From the NCBI GenBank assembly GCA_964464145.1, contig CAYXFB010000008.1:1-57657 (forward strand): a DNA stretch of 57,657 nucleotides. The letters run 5' to 3'. Shown here in pieces: positions 41,910 to 50,090 of this stretch (the stretch's first letter is position 1; the number at the start of each line of letters is the position of its first letter). A model generated the notes under the pieces. It was not told the origin of the DNA and made no database searches. It saw only the letters and a list, made by a program, of their open reading frames with translations. The position numbers were made by a program, and so were the translations under genes. Source of the DNA: UBA5399 sp964464145. Its GTDB lineage: Bacteria > Bacillota > Clostridia > Christensenellales > Christensenellaceae.

Positions 41910-43292
41910 TTATTCGCAGAGCGTCACTATGGCGTTGGCCAGTATATCGGCCAGCCGTATAAGTGAATCTATCTCTATATATTCGTCCGCCTGGTGCTCC
42001 GTGCTCTTTTGCCCGGGGAATGTAGGGCCGAAGGCCACGGCGTTGGGGAAGGCGCGCGCGTAGGTAGCGCCGCCTATGGTCATGCAGGTGGCTGGCTCGC
42101 CCGTGGTTTCCTCGTAGGCCGCTTTAAGGCCGCGCACCAGCTCAGAATCCTCCGGCACCTCGTGCGCGGGCAGCGCAAAGCGCTCCTCCACCTCAAACTC
42201 CGTCATGTTGCTCATTATTGTGGCAATTATATCGTCGTGCGCAGCAGTCACGGGATAGCGTATATCAAGACCCGCCTCCACGCCCTCGTCCGTGGTTTTC
42301 ACATAGCCTAAATTAAGTGTGAGCGGGCCGGAATGGTCGCTCATTTTAATGCCCATAAGAGCGCCGTCCGTCTCGAGGCCAATGTACTGCGCAAGCTGAT
42401 ACACCGCGTCGCTCACACAGTTTTTGCGCAGTGGAAGCTGGTTTAAAAAGGCTATCATGTGTGCCACCGCGTTTTTGCCGTTCTCCGGCTTGGAACCGTG
42501 CGCGGGCACTCCCTCGCAGAAAAGGTGCACGCCATCCTCCGCAATGTCTATTTGTATGGGCACGTCCACGCCCTCGTTGAAAAGCTCCAGCATGGCTTTG
42601 AGCGCCGCCGTTTTGCCGTTTATAAGGCATTCGCACCTGTCCGGCACCACATTCACGCGCCCACCTCCGTTAAGGCTGACGAGCTCCAGCCCGCTGCCCT
42701 CCTTCACCTCGCAGCGCGCCCGCTTAAGGGCAAGCTGCATAAGCCCCTTTTCCACGTTTATTATGGGAAAATCGGCATCCGGCGATATTGCCATCGTGGG
42801 TATCTCGCCGCCGTTAGCCTTGTAAAATTCTATATCAGACCAGCCGCTTTCCTCGTCGCAGCCGAATATGAGCCGCACGCGTTTGCTGAGCGACACGCAA
42901 TTTTCCTTTATGGCGGAAAGCGCGAAAAGAGCGGCGATCGCCGGGCCCTTATTGTCCACCGCGCCACGTCCGTACACCTTTCCGTCCTTCACGGTAGCGC
43001 CAAAGGGCGGCACCGTCCACCCGTCGCCCGGGGGAACCACATCAAGGTGGGTAAGCACGGCCAGCACCTCCTCGCCGTCGCCATATTCCACGTATCCCAG
43101 CCGCGAAAAGAATGTCACGCTGTCAAAATCCAGCCGCTCCGCAATGTTCATCATGCGCATGAGCGCGTCAAAAACGCCCTTGCCATAGGGCATGAGGTTT
43201 TGCGGCTCGTCCTTGACGCTGTCTATGCTCATTATTATTTTCATCGCGTCTATCATTTCGTTTTTACGCGGTGCAAGTGTAAAATCTATCAT
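41910..43292 (-). CDS. M20 family dipeptidase (PepV/Xaa-His type)
   Basis: 460 aa. Metal and catalytic sites appear as THLDVVPPGDGW, GRGAVDNKGPAIAAL, and GCDEESGWSD, followed by the lid domain and late AHEVPEDSEL. Cytosolic two-zinc dipeptidase cleaving Xaa-His and other dipeptides. I use ATG 43292, which has AAAGGTGA 5 nt upstream; the longer frame upstream crosses the promoter region. A small hairpin GCCGGC-GCTAT-GCCGGC lies in the leader. Followed closely by alaS. Confidence 0.92.
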   Translation of the reverse strand: MIDFTLAPRKNEMIDAMKIIMSIDSVKDEPQNLMPYGKGVFDALMRMMNIAERLDFDSVTFFSRLGYVEYGDGEEVLAVLTHLDVVPPGDGWTVPPFGATVKDGKVYGRGAVDNKGPAIAALFALSAIKENCVSLSKRVRLIFGCDEESGWSDIEFYKANGGEIPTMAISPDADFPIINVEKGLMQLALKRARCEVKEGSGLELVSLNGGGRVNVVPDRCECLINGKTAALKAMLELFNEGVDVPIQIDIAEDGVHLFCEGVPAHGSKPENGKNAVAHMIAFLNQLPLRKNCVSDAVYQLAQYIGLETDGALMGIKMSDHSGPLTLNLGYVKTTDEGVEAGLDIRYPVTAAHDDIIATIMSNMTEFEVEERFALPAHEVPEDSELVRGLKAAYEETTGEPATCMTIGGATYARAFPNAVAFGPTFPGQKSTEHQADEYIEIDSLIRLADILANAIVTLCE

Positions 43293-43454
43293 CTTTTCAC
43301 CTTTGAGCCGGCATAGCGCCGGTGATTTTTTTGCGGCAAACACAGCTTGGGTTTGCCTGAAAACATACATAATATTATAGCAAATACGCCATTCGTTGTA
43401 CACCATATTTGAAAATTAAAGGGAATGCGCGGGCGGCGGCGAATATTTCTTATT

Positions 43455-44222
43455 ATGGCAAAAAAAGAGGACAACCTGCACAGCGGACACAGGCAAAGAC
43501 TTCGCCTTCGTTACATCAAGAATGGCATGGACGGCATGGATGAGCATCAGGCGCTTGAGCTGCTGCTTTTTTATGCCATCCCGCGCCGCGATACCAACGA
43601 GCTGGCGCACCTGTTGCTAAATCAATTCGGCAGCCTGCGCGGCATTTTCGAAGCGAATATAGAACGGCTGCGCGAGGTGGAGGGCGTGGGCGAGAGCGCC
43701 GCCGCTCTTATAAAGCTGGTGCCGGATATAGCCTCAAAATATTGGTTTTCCGCCAATAAGGGCTCCTATACGATAACCTCCATAGCCTCGGCGGCCGAAT
43801 ATTTCAAGGCCATGCTTTTCGGCAAGCCGGTGGAGCATTTTTACATAGCCTGTGTGGACTCCGCCTTCCGCGTGAAAAACTGCACGCTCCTAAGCAGCGG
43901 AACCCCCTCGCAAACGCCTGTGGAAATGAACCGCATAGCGCGCATAGCAACGGGTATGAACGCCGAAAAGATAATAATAGCGCACAACCACCCGGGCGGC
44001 TCCGTTTCCCCCAGCCAAAGCGACATACGCGTTACGATGGCCATATTCGAGGCAATGGCGGGCATAAACATAACGCTCATAGACCACATAATAATATCCG
44101 ACGAGGATTTTTTCAGCTTCACGGCACACCAGCTCATAGGGCGTGACTACACTAAGGAGCAGGCGCACGCCGCCAAATATTCCTCCGGCCTTATGGACGG
44201 CCTGCCCGACGGCTTGAAATAA
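43455..44222 (+). CDS. radC: RadC-family JAB/MPN protein
   Basis: About 255 aa. A helix-hairpin-helix (REVEGVGESAAALIKLV, about residues 70-90) precedes a JAMM metalloprotease-like domain with the zinc motif IIIAHNHPGGSVSPSQSD. Its biochemical role is unsettled despite the name. The ATG at 43455 has only a weak purine-rich site upstream. It is transcribed divergently from the dipeptidase gene. Confidence 0.92.
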   Translation: MAKKEDNLHSGHRQRLRLRYIKNGMDGMDEHQALELLLFYAIPRRDTNELAHLLLNQFGSLRGIFEANIERLREVEGVGESAAALIKLVPDIASKYWFSANKGSYTITSIASAAEYFKAMLFGKPVEHFYIACVDSAFRVKNCTLLSSGTPSQTPVEMNRIARIATGMNAEKIIIAHNHPGGSVSPSQSDIRVTMAIFEAMAGINITLIDHIIISDEDFFSFTAHQLIGRDYTKEQAHAAKYSSGLMDGLPDGLK

Positions 44223-44266
44223 TTTTTCAGCACGAAAAGAAAACAGACCGTTACGCTAGGGAAATA

Positions 44267-44295
44267 TTGCATTATGGCTCGCAAAAGGGTATAAT
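44267..44295 (+). promoter_or_regulatory. Promoter upstream of the GNAT gene
   Basis: TTGCAT (44267-44272), a 17-bp spacer and TATAAT (44290-44295). The leader before the ATG at 44385 is about 80 nt long. Confidence 0.65.
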
Positions 44296-44296
44296 G

Positions 44297-44330
44297 CCAA
44301 AGAGCATATTTTTGCGTATGCTTTGGTTTT
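44297..44330 (+). terminator. Leader hairpin with short T-run (possible attenuator)
   Basis: CCAAAG-AG-CATA pairs with TATG-CTTTGG around an 8-nt loop and is followed by TTTT. It begins right at the predicted transcription start, 55 bp before the GNAT ATG. Confidence 0.4.
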
Positions 44331-44384
44331 GCCTTGCAAACCTATATTTTTGAGAAATTATTTCCTTTTAGGAGGGTTTTTTTG

Positions 44385-44840
44385 ATGGCTATAGAGTATT
44401 TCCAGATAAAAGAGCGAGATTTTGACCTGGTGGAGCAGCTTGTGAAAATCGAGGCGGACGGCTACGGCAGCGAGGCCATGGACGTTTTCGATCTTATAGC
44501 CATGCTGCGCCACGCAAGAGTGTACGTTGCCGTGGAATATGACGAGGTGCTGGGCTACGTATACTTCATGCGAAATTTCGACGATCCGGAAAAAGCTTTT
44601 CTGCACAGCATAAACATAGTCAACTCACAGGCCACGCCCAACCTGGCCACCTCGCTTTTGAACATAGCCTTTGCCGATATGAAGACCTTCGGCATACTCA
44701 CCGTGGAGGTGAATGTTGACCCGTCCAACTACCGCGCGCTCAAGATATACCGCGAACAGCTGGGCTTCGTGGCAAGCGACAGCATGCAGAGCGAGCTTTT
44801 AGGCGGCGAGGAGATACTTATGCTGCAAAAGGAGCTTTAA
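44385..44840 (+). CDS. GNAT-family acetyltransferase-like protein
   Basis: 151 aa. The GNAT pattern is present though divergent: VYVAVEYDEVLGYVYF (beta strands 2-4), a reduced acetyl-CoA loop around PNLATSLLNIA and VNVDPSNYRALKIYREQLGF (the classic NxxAxxLYxxxGF). ATG 44385 has a perfect AGGAGG upstream. A terminator lies directly after it and fetAB begins just beyond. Substrate unknown. Confidence 0.82.
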   Translation: MAIEYFQIKERDFDLVEQLVKIEADGYGSEAMDVFDLIAMLRHARVYVAVEYDEVLGYVYFMRNFDDPEKAFLHSINIVNSQATPNLATSLLNIAFADMKTFGILTVEVNVDPSNYRALKIYREQLGFVASDSMQSELLGGEEILMLQKEL

Positions 44841-44856
44841 GGACAGAGAACGCAAC

Positions 44857-44883
44857 GGATTGCGAAAACGCAATCCTTTTTTT
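44857..44883 (+). terminator. Terminator just before fetA
   Basis: GGATTGCG-AAAA-CGCAATCC followed by seven T. The fetA start codon lies only 12 nt beyond it and no promoter fits between, so fetAB must depend on read-through or this hairpin acts as an attenuator. Confidence 0.85.
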
Positions 44884-44894
44884 ATGGAGGGAAG

Positions 44895-45509
44895 ATGTTC
44901 CAGTTTGTTTTGGAGGGCGTTTCGTACCTCGACCTTATATTTTATCCTAAAATAGATATACCCGAGGGCGCGGTCACCTTCATCACCGGGCAGAGCGGCA
45001 CGGGCAAGAGCACCCTCTTGAAGATATTGAACAACACCTGCACCGCGATGGGCAGCATACTTTACCGGGGCAAGCCCATAGAGGAATACGAACCGATCGC
45101 GCTGCGCCGTGATGTACTGCTTTGCGGGCAATCGCCCTTCCTTTTTGATAAGACGATACGCGAAAATTTCCGCGAATTCCACGGCTATAGGGACAGCAAA
45201 ACGCCCACGGACGAGGAGATAGCGCGCTACCTGCAAATTTGCGCGGTGGATTTTCCGCCCGAGGCGGACTGCACAAACCTTTCGGGCGGCGAACGCCAGC
45301 GCGTTTTCATAGCGGTGTGCCTCTCCTTCCATCCCCGCACGCTGCTACTGGATGAGCCCACAAGCGCGCTGGATGAACGCAGCTCCCGCCTGCTCATGCA
45401 GAACATAACGCGCTACTGCGGTGAAAAAGGCATAACGCTGGTGGTGGTTTCGCACAATCTGGCGCTTGCGGACAGCTTTGCCCAGAGCGTGATAGAGCTT
45501 CGGAGGTAA
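44895..45509 (+). CDS. fetA: ABC transporter ATP-binding protein FetA
   Basis: 204 aa, short for an ABC ATPase. Walker A GQSGTGKSTLL, signature LSGGERQRVF and Walker B LLLDEPTSALD are intact. Together with the membrane partner encoded 4 bp downstream it fits the FetAB (YbbL/YbbM) family, which exports iron under oxidative stress in known cases. GGAGGG lies upstream of the ATG. Confidence 0.88.
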   Translation: MFQFVLEGVSYLDLIFYPKIDIPEGAVTFITGQSGTGKSTLLKILNNTCTAMGSILYRGKPIEEYEPIALRRDVLLCGQSPFLFDKTIRENFREFHGYRDSKTPTDEEIARYLQICAVDFPPEADCTNLSGGERQRVFIAVCLSFHPRTLLLDEPTSALDERSSRLLMQNITRYCGEKGITLVVVSHNLALADSFAQSVIELRR

Positions 45510-45513
45510 CAAC

Positions 45514-46293
45514 ATGGTAGAGCTGAACCTCATAAATTTTTCTATAACCTATCTGCTGCTAATCGTGGTTTTGCTTATAATGAAAAAATGCAGGATAGAC
45601 CAGACCAAGCTGCTTTTGGTGTCCAGCCTGCGCATGACGGTGCAGCTTATACTGGCCGGGCTGGTGCTGACCTATATATTCCAGAACCCACAGCCCATCT
45701 TTACCATACTGTATCTGGCCGCCATGACCGTTTTCGCAATATTCATAACGCTTTCGCGAAACAAGGGCATGAACCGCCGCTTTAAGGTTATAGTGGCGGC
45801 TTCGCTGACCGCTACCGGGCTGGCCGTGGTGGTGTTTTTCATAGTGGTGGTGACCGGGCAAAATCTTTTCGACCCGCAATACACCATCCCGCTGGGCGGC
45901 ATGATAATAGGCAACGCCATGACGGGCGTGAGCCTGGGCCTAAAATCCTTCCGCGACAATACCGTCGGCGCCAAAACGCGTATGGAAACGCTCTTAAACA
46001 TGGGCGCTGAGCCGCGGCGCATACTTACGCCCATCGCGGCCAAGGCGCTTGAAACGGCACTTCTGCCCACGCTGAACTCCATGCTGGGCATGGGCATAAT
46101 CTCCCTGCCCGGCATGATGACCGGCCAAATACTGGCGGGCGCGCTGCCCACCACGGCCATACTCTATCAGATAGCCATAATGATAGCCATTTGCACAGTG
46201 GTTTGTCTGGCCGTGTTTTGCGCGCTGTTCTTGGGCTGCCGCACGCTTTACAACAAGCGTTGTCAGCTTGTGCTGGATGAGACAGGGTGTTGA
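45514..46293 (+). CDS. fetB: FetB-type ABC transporter permease
   Basis: 259 aa with about seven membrane helices. The hallmark cytoplasmic region reads RMETLLNMGAEPRRIL, then ALLPTLNSMLGMGIISLPGM, characteristic of the FetB/UPF0014 family. The gene starts 4 bp after fetA. The -35 box of the next promoter overlaps its stop codon. Confidence 0.93.
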   Translation: MVELNLINFSITYLLLIVVLLIMKKCRIDQTKLLLVSSLRMTVQLILAGLVLTYIFQNPQPIFTILYLAAMTVFAIFITLSRNKGMNRRFKVIVAASLTATGLAVVVFFIVVVTGQNLFDPQYTIPLGGMIIGNAMTGVSLGLKSFRDNTVGAKTRMETLLNMGAEPRRILTPIAAKALETALLPTLNSMLGMGIISLPGMMTGQILAGALPTTAILYQIAIMIAICTVVCLAVFCALFLGCRTLYNKRCQLVLDETGC

Positions 46294-46317
46294 CTTTTTG
46301 TATGCTTTTGCTATAAT
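46290..46317 (+). promoter_or_regulatory. Strong promoter at the fetB 3' end
   Basis: TTGACT (46290-46295), a 16-bp spacer and TATAAT (46312-46317). No plus-strand gene follows, so it should make a non-coding RNA running toward the palindromic element. Confidence 0.7.
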
Positions 46318-46323
46318 AAAAAC

Positions 46324-46409
46324 AGGGATATGACCAAACGGTTAGCCCATTAATGGTTTTTTAGTTCAAAAATAGGCTGCCCGGGCGTGAGCGGCCTATT
46401 TCTTTGGTC
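46324..46409 (+). ncRNA. Candidate small structured RNA
   Basis: The transcript from the preceding promoter would begin near 46324. GACCAAA (46332-46338) can pair with TTTGGTC (46403-46409), enclosing a self-complementary CCATTAATGG and an inner hairpin closed by AAATAGGC/GCCTATTT. The T-run after the inner hairpin is short, so the end is uncertain and the RNA may extend into repeat B. No match to an RNA class I know. Confidence 0.35.
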
Positions 46410-46552
46410 TAATACTAATTTCAAATTAAAATTCTTTAATTTGAAATACTGCACAAAATCGTGCAGTGCCGCTACGCGGCTGCGTCTCATGCAATTCCAA
46501 ACGCGCTAACGCGCTATAAAAACATAAATGTTTTTAAATGGAATAAGTATGA
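46410..46552 (+). repeat. Palindromic multi-hairpin element, copy B
   Basis: The core (46413-46549) has ends TACTAATTTC and GGAATAAGTA, flanked by TAA (left) and TGA (right), one base off a perfect 3-bp duplication. Orientation is opposite to copy A. It forms an A/T-rich hairpin, CTGCAC/GTGCAG, GCCGC/GCGGC, the linker CGTCTCATGC (identical to copy A) and a compound hairpin closed by ATTCCA/TGGAAT. The right end supplies the 3' part of a toxin-like micro-ORF on the minus strand. Confidence 0.78.
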
Positions 46553-46604
46553 ATATCAGTCCAATTACTACCAACAGAACAACCAGTAAAACCAGATATT
46601 CCAT
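46506..46604 (-). CDS. Toxin-like hydrophobic micro-protein, C terminus from repeat B
   Basis: 32 codons: MEYLVLLVVLLVVIGLIFIL then PFKNIYVFIAR, a single hydrophobic helix with a basic tail. AAAGGGGGTGGCG precedes the ATG, the same strong site seen before short 'holin-like toxin' peptides of Firmicutes that begin MEY. The first 18 residues are unique sequence; the rest is read through the end of repeat B, so the original C terminus was lost or replaced. It may be a decayed or altered type I toxin. It lies after the FN3 gene in the same direction. Confidence 0.45.
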   Translation of the reverse strand: MEYLVLLVVLLVVIGLIFILIPFKNIYVFIAR

Positions 46605-46695
46605 CAGCGCCACCCCCTTTCGTAAGGGTGTGGCTAACCGCCTTATATATCCCTGCGTGTATAATTATGCTATAAGGCTAAAAATATGCAACCGC

Positions 46696-47322
46696 CTATT
46701 TCCTCACCGTTGCCTTCACAACCGAGGTCGCGGCCCCGTCAACATCGGCAAATGGAACCAATTTGTAATAATACGTCTCACCCTTGGCCACCTTCTTATC
46801 GTTGAATCTTACCGTATCTTTTGAGTATATCTTTTTTATAAGCTCAAAAAATCCATCCTTGGTTGTTGAACGATATACGTTGTGCCCCAGCGCGCTTTTG
46901 TTTTGCTTCCACGTGAGTATCACCGCATCGGATTTTTCGGAGGCTCTGGCCTTTAGACCCTGCGTTTTATTCGGCTTATCCTCAGGCGGTATCACACCCT
47001 CGGCATACTTGAAATGGCCTATATAGGTATCATCGCAATAATCTACCGTCAGCCCTTTTATCGGCCTTGTATACATGCCCGGCACACTTAGATATTTTTC
47101 ATAGTCGTCCGAAAGAAAGCCGCCCTTTATTATTTTTACCGTAGTATCTTCAATATATTCTATTATGGAACCCGGCTTCATCTGATTCGGCACTGTGGGG
47201 CATTTGTATGTTTTTTGTGCATCCTTCTGCTGCGCTTCAGCCGAGCTTGCGGCAAAGGCTGTCGCTCCGGTAAGGCTGAAGAACATGAGCGCCGCTATAA
47301 ATATTGATACAAATTTTTTCAT
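46696..47322 (-). CDS. Secreted protein with fibronectin type III-like domain
   Basis: 208 aa. The signal peptide (MKKFVSIFIAALMFFSLTG, cut near AFAAS) is followed by a unique middle part and a C-terminal FN3-like domain (about residues 125-208: AVILTWKQNKSALGHNVYRS, then GETYYYKLVPFADVDG). Likely exported and cell-surface or extracellular; ligand unknown. The ribosome site before the ATG (GTGGGTGG) is imperfect. Confidence 0.82.
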   Translation of the reverse strand: MKKFVSIFIAALMFFSLTGATAFAASSAEAQQKDAQKTYKCPTVPNQMKPGSIIEYIEDTTVKIIKGGFLSDDYEKYLSVPGMYTRPIKGLTVDYCDDTYIGHFKYAEGVIPPEDKPNKTQGLKARASEKSDAVILTWKQNKSALGHNVYRSTTKDGFFELIKKIYSKDTVRFNDKKVAKGETYYYKLVPFADVDGAATSVVKATVRK

Positions 47323-47360
47323 TTTGATCCACCCACTTTTCTTGAATATTGTTTAACTAA

Positions 47361-47389
47361 ATGCTACTCCTCCAAATCATCACTGTCAA
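47361..47389 (-). promoter_or_regulatory. Candidate promoter of the FN3 gene
   Basis: TTGACA (47389-47384), a 17-bp spacer and TAGCAT (47366-47361) on the minus strand, 38 bp before the start codon. Confidence 0.5.
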
Positions 47390-47452
47390 TATACCCGGCT
47401 CCGCTACACTTGTAAAATTTTTGGTTACGGAATTGACGGCTTTTCTGCCCAA

Positions 47453-47492
47453 CAAAAAAGCTGCCCCGGCGATATACCAGAGCAGCCTTGTT
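47453..47492 (-). terminator. Terminator of the epimerase gene
   Basis: On the minus strand AAGGCTGCTCTGG, loop TATATCG, CCGGGGCAGCTT then a T-run. It follows the epimerase stop codon by about 13 bp. Confidence 0.85.
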
Positions 47493-47504
47493 TTATAGAC
47501 TATA

Positions 47505-48371
47505 TTATATGAGGGATTTGATGTAGGCTAAAGACTTTTTGATTTCGCTGTCCAGGAAAGCTTCGGAATTGTCTTCCCACAGATCGCGGTAAACCTTTAT
47601 GTCCGAGCCAACCTGTCCGCCCTTCATTACGAAAGGCTCCATAACAACGTATCCGTCGTACCCTGCATCCTTGAGCGCCTGTATCTGGCCGGGCCAATCC
47701 ATGCGGCTGCCCTCCACCGGAGGCTTGCGGTTTGGCTCACCAATGTGATAATGGCCGATGTAGCCTTTGGAAGCGCGCAGAGAATCAACAATGGAATCCT
47801 CTTCTATGTTCATGTGGAAGCTGTCAAGATGCTGCTTCACGTTGGGCTTGCCCACCTCTTTGATGAACTTTATGCACTCGGCCGCGTCGTTGAACATATA
47901 CTGCTCAAAACGGTTTACCACCTCCAGCGTGAAGGTGATATCGTATTTGGCCGCGTAATCCGCCAGTTCGCGCACGCTCTTAACAGACTGCTGCCAATCC
48001 TGCTCCTTGTCGAGAGGCTCGAAATAGTTCACCGGCCAGTAAGCAAACGTTATGCCAACTATAACCTTGGAGCCTATTTTGTTCATGGCGTCCATTATGC
48101 GCCTCATGTGCGCCAGACCGGCCTGACGTGTGCTCTCATAGGGAGAAGCCACGTTGAATTCCTTGGGCAGGCCAATGCATGTGGAATATTCGAAACCGGT
48201 ATCCTCGCTAAACTTTTTAAGCTCGGCCATCTGCGCGTCCGTCAGCTTCAAAAGACCTGCAGCGGCTATTTCGCATACGTCAAAGCCCAAGCCGTGAACT
48301 TTTTTAACGTAGTGCATAACGTCTACATCCCACTCTTTTTCCCAGTAAGAATAGTAAATACCAACCTTCAT
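47505..48371 (-). CDS. Ketose 3-epimerase (D-psicose/D-tagatose 3-epimerase family)
   Basis: 288 aa TIM barrel. The start MKVGIYYSYWEKEWDVDVMH is very close to known D-psicose (allulose) 3-epimerases. Metal ligands are visible: Glu in FTLEVVNRFEQ, Asp in KQHLDSFHMNIEED, His in GHYHIGEPNRK and Glu in GYVVMEPFV. It interconverts ketohexoses at C3 with Mn or Co. It stands alone between a terminator and the GT2 gene; a link with the RpiB-like isomerase 18 kb away is speculation. Confidence 0.9.
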   Translation of the reverse strand: MKVGIYYSYWEKEWDVDVMHYVKKVHGLGFDVCEIAAAGLLKLTDAQMAELKKFSEDTGFEYSTCIGLPKEFNVASPYESTRQAGLAHMRRIMDAMNKIGSKVIVGITFAYWPVNYFEPLDKEQDWQQSVKSVRELADYAAKYDITFTLEVVNRFEQYMFNDAAECIKFIKEVGKPNVKQHLDSFHMNIEEDSIVDSLRASKGYIGHYHIGEPNRKPPVEGSRMDWPGQIQALKDAGYDGYVVMEPFVMKGGQVGSDIKVYRDLWEDNSEAFLDSEIKKSLAYIKSLI

Positions 48372-48466
48372 TCAATCATACCTCTTTCTTTTGTTTTATT
48401 GAAATTATACCTTGTATAATAACGTTCCCTCATTTTGCGCAAACAAAGCATGTTTGCCGCGCGCCC

Positions 48467-49408
48467 TCACTTTAGCACGGTTTCGATTATATACTTCGGG
48501 CGGCGCTTTGATTCCATGTAGGTCTTGCCCACGTATTCGCCTATTATGCCTATGGCCATTAGCTGCAAGCCTCCCAAAAGCCACACTGACATCACAATGC
48601 TTGTCCAGCCCGAAACGGCGTTTCCCAGCAGATTCACCACCAGTGAATACACCAGTATCACTAGCGATACCAAAAATATTATCAAACCCAATATGGTTAT
48701 CATCCGTATAGGCTTCACCGAAAAGGATGTCACGCCGTCAAAAGCGAAGGCCAGCATTTTTTTCAGCGGATACTTGCTCTCTCCCGCAAAACGCTCACCG
48801 CGTTCATATTCCACCGTGTCCGTTTTGTAGCCTATCTGCGGCACTATACCGCGCAGGAACAGATTAACTTCGTTAAACTCTTCCAGCCCCTTGAGCGCCC
48901 GTGCGGACATCAAACGGTAGTCCGCGTGGTTGTATACTATATCCACGCCGAAGAAGGACATAAGCTTGTAAAAGCCCTGCGCGCTGCCACGCTTGAAGGC
49001 CGTATCGGTATCACGGCTGCTGCGCACGCCATATACTATATCGCAGCCCGCGTCAAACTTTTCTATAAATTTATCCAGCACCTCAATGTCGTCCTGCAAA
49101 TCCGCGTCCATAGATATAGCGCAGTCACACAGCTCCTTTGCCGTCATCAAACCCGCCAAAAGCGCGTTTTGGTGCCCGCGATTGCGCGAAAGCTTCACGC
49201 CTGTTACAAATTTATTGGATCTATTGAACGCCTCTATCATGCTCCACGTAGCGTCCTTGGAGCCGTCGTCCACATACATTATCCTGCTGTCCGGCGAAAC
49301 CAGACCCGCCGCTATCATGCGTTCCAGCTTATCAGTAAGCCTTTTTGTGGTTTCCTCCAGCACTTCCTGCTCGTTGTAGCAAGGAACGACTATATATAAT
49401 TTATCCAC
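48467..49408 (-). CDS. Membrane glycosyltransferase family 2 (GtrB/DPM1-like)
   Basis: About 313 aa. The GT-A domain starts VVPCYNEQEVLEETT and carries the nucleotide-sugar site SMDADLQDD. Two C-terminal membrane helices (about residues 215-240 and 255-280) end in a basic tail. It likely moves a sugar from a nucleotide donor to polyprenyl phosphate for surface-polymer decoration. I use the GTG at 49408: it has AAGGCAGG upstream, whereas the ATG at 49435 falls inside the -10 box of the promoter. Confidence 0.9.
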   Translation of the reverse strand: MDKLYIVVPCYNEQEVLEETTKRLTDKLERMIAAGLVSPDSRIMYVDDGSKDATWSMIEAFNRSNKFVTGVKLSRNRGHQNALLAGLMTAKELCDCAISMDADLQDDIEVLDKFIEKFDAGCDIVYGVRSSRDTDTAFKRGSAQGFYKLMSFFGVDIVYNHADYRLMSARALKGLEEFNEVNLFLRGIVPQIGYKTDTVEYERGERFAGESKYPLKKMLAFAFDGVTSFSVKPIRMITILGLIIFLVSLVILVYSLVVNLLGNAVSGWTSIVMSVWLLGGLQLMAIGIIGEYVGKTYMESKRRPKYIIETVLK

Positions 49409-49433
49409 TTGATTACCTGCCTTGTCATTTCTC

Positions 49434-49462
49434 ATACTACTATTTTTTGAATTTGTTGTCAA
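49434..49462 (-). promoter_or_regulatory. Promoter of the GT2 gene
   Basis: TTGACA (49462-49457), a 17-bp spacer and TAGTAT (49439-49434) on the minus strand. It overlaps an in-frame ATG, which settles the downstream GTG start. Confidence 0.7.
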
Positions 49463-49641
49463 GGAAAGCACTGAGCCTAAAGGCTAATAAAAAAGGCGCG
49501 GCGTGCTGTATTTTATGCGCTCTGTTTTGCGTTTCACAGGCAAATACGCGCCGCTTGTGTTTATTTTTGTGACAACCCACACCGTCATGCCATATAATAT
49601 AGACGTCGCGACAGAAAAATACTAAAACGGGAGCTTAAAAT

Positions 49642-50076
49642 ATGAGGGTGGATATAAAAATATCGGCGGAGATCAGCGAGCCATACGCCGTTATATACTC
49701 GAGCGCCATGACGGAGGAAGTAGCCAGACTGGCCGGGCTGCTGGAGGGGCATTCCTCTGTAATAGCGGGCTTTGAGAACGGCAAAATAGCTGTGCTTGAG
49801 CCGGATGAGATATATATGGCGCGCGTGGAGGATGCGGAAATAACGCTCTACTGCCAAAACAAGAGCTACCGTTCCAAAAAGCGTTTATACGAGCTTGGGG
49901 AGCAGCTTGGCAGCGGCTTTATGCAAATATCCAAGGCGGCATTCGTGAACTTAAAGCAAATAGACTGCGTGGAGCCCATGTTCAACGGTATGATGAACCT
50001 AAGGCTCAAGAACGGTTGCAGCGAATATATTTCGCGCACATACCTGCCCCGCTTCAAAAAGTATCTGGGGCTTTGA
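49642..50076 (+). CDS. LytTR-domain DNA-binding regulator
   Basis: 144 aa. An N-terminal helical part of about 45 residues is followed by a LytTR domain (about 48-142: VLEPDEIYMARVEDAEITLY, then GFMQISKAAFVNLKQIDCVE). No receiver domain, so it belongs to the stand-alone LytTR class that pairs with DUF3021 membrane partners. The next gene, 14 bp downstream, is such a DUF3021 protein. It likely regulates its own operon. Confidence 0.93.
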   Translation: MRVDIKISAEISEPYAVIYSSAMTEEVARLAGLLEGHSSVIAGFENGKIAVLEPDEIYMARVEDAEITLYCQNKSYRSKKRLYELGEQLGSGFMQISKAAFVNLKQIDCVEPMFNGMMNLRLKNGCSEYISRTYLPRFKKYLGL

Positions 50077-50090
50077 AGGGAGATAACATA

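Noticed and set aside
46528..46824. 98-codon plus-strand ORF across repeat B
   Set aside because: Antisense to the micro-ORF and to the FN3 gene; low-quality composition.
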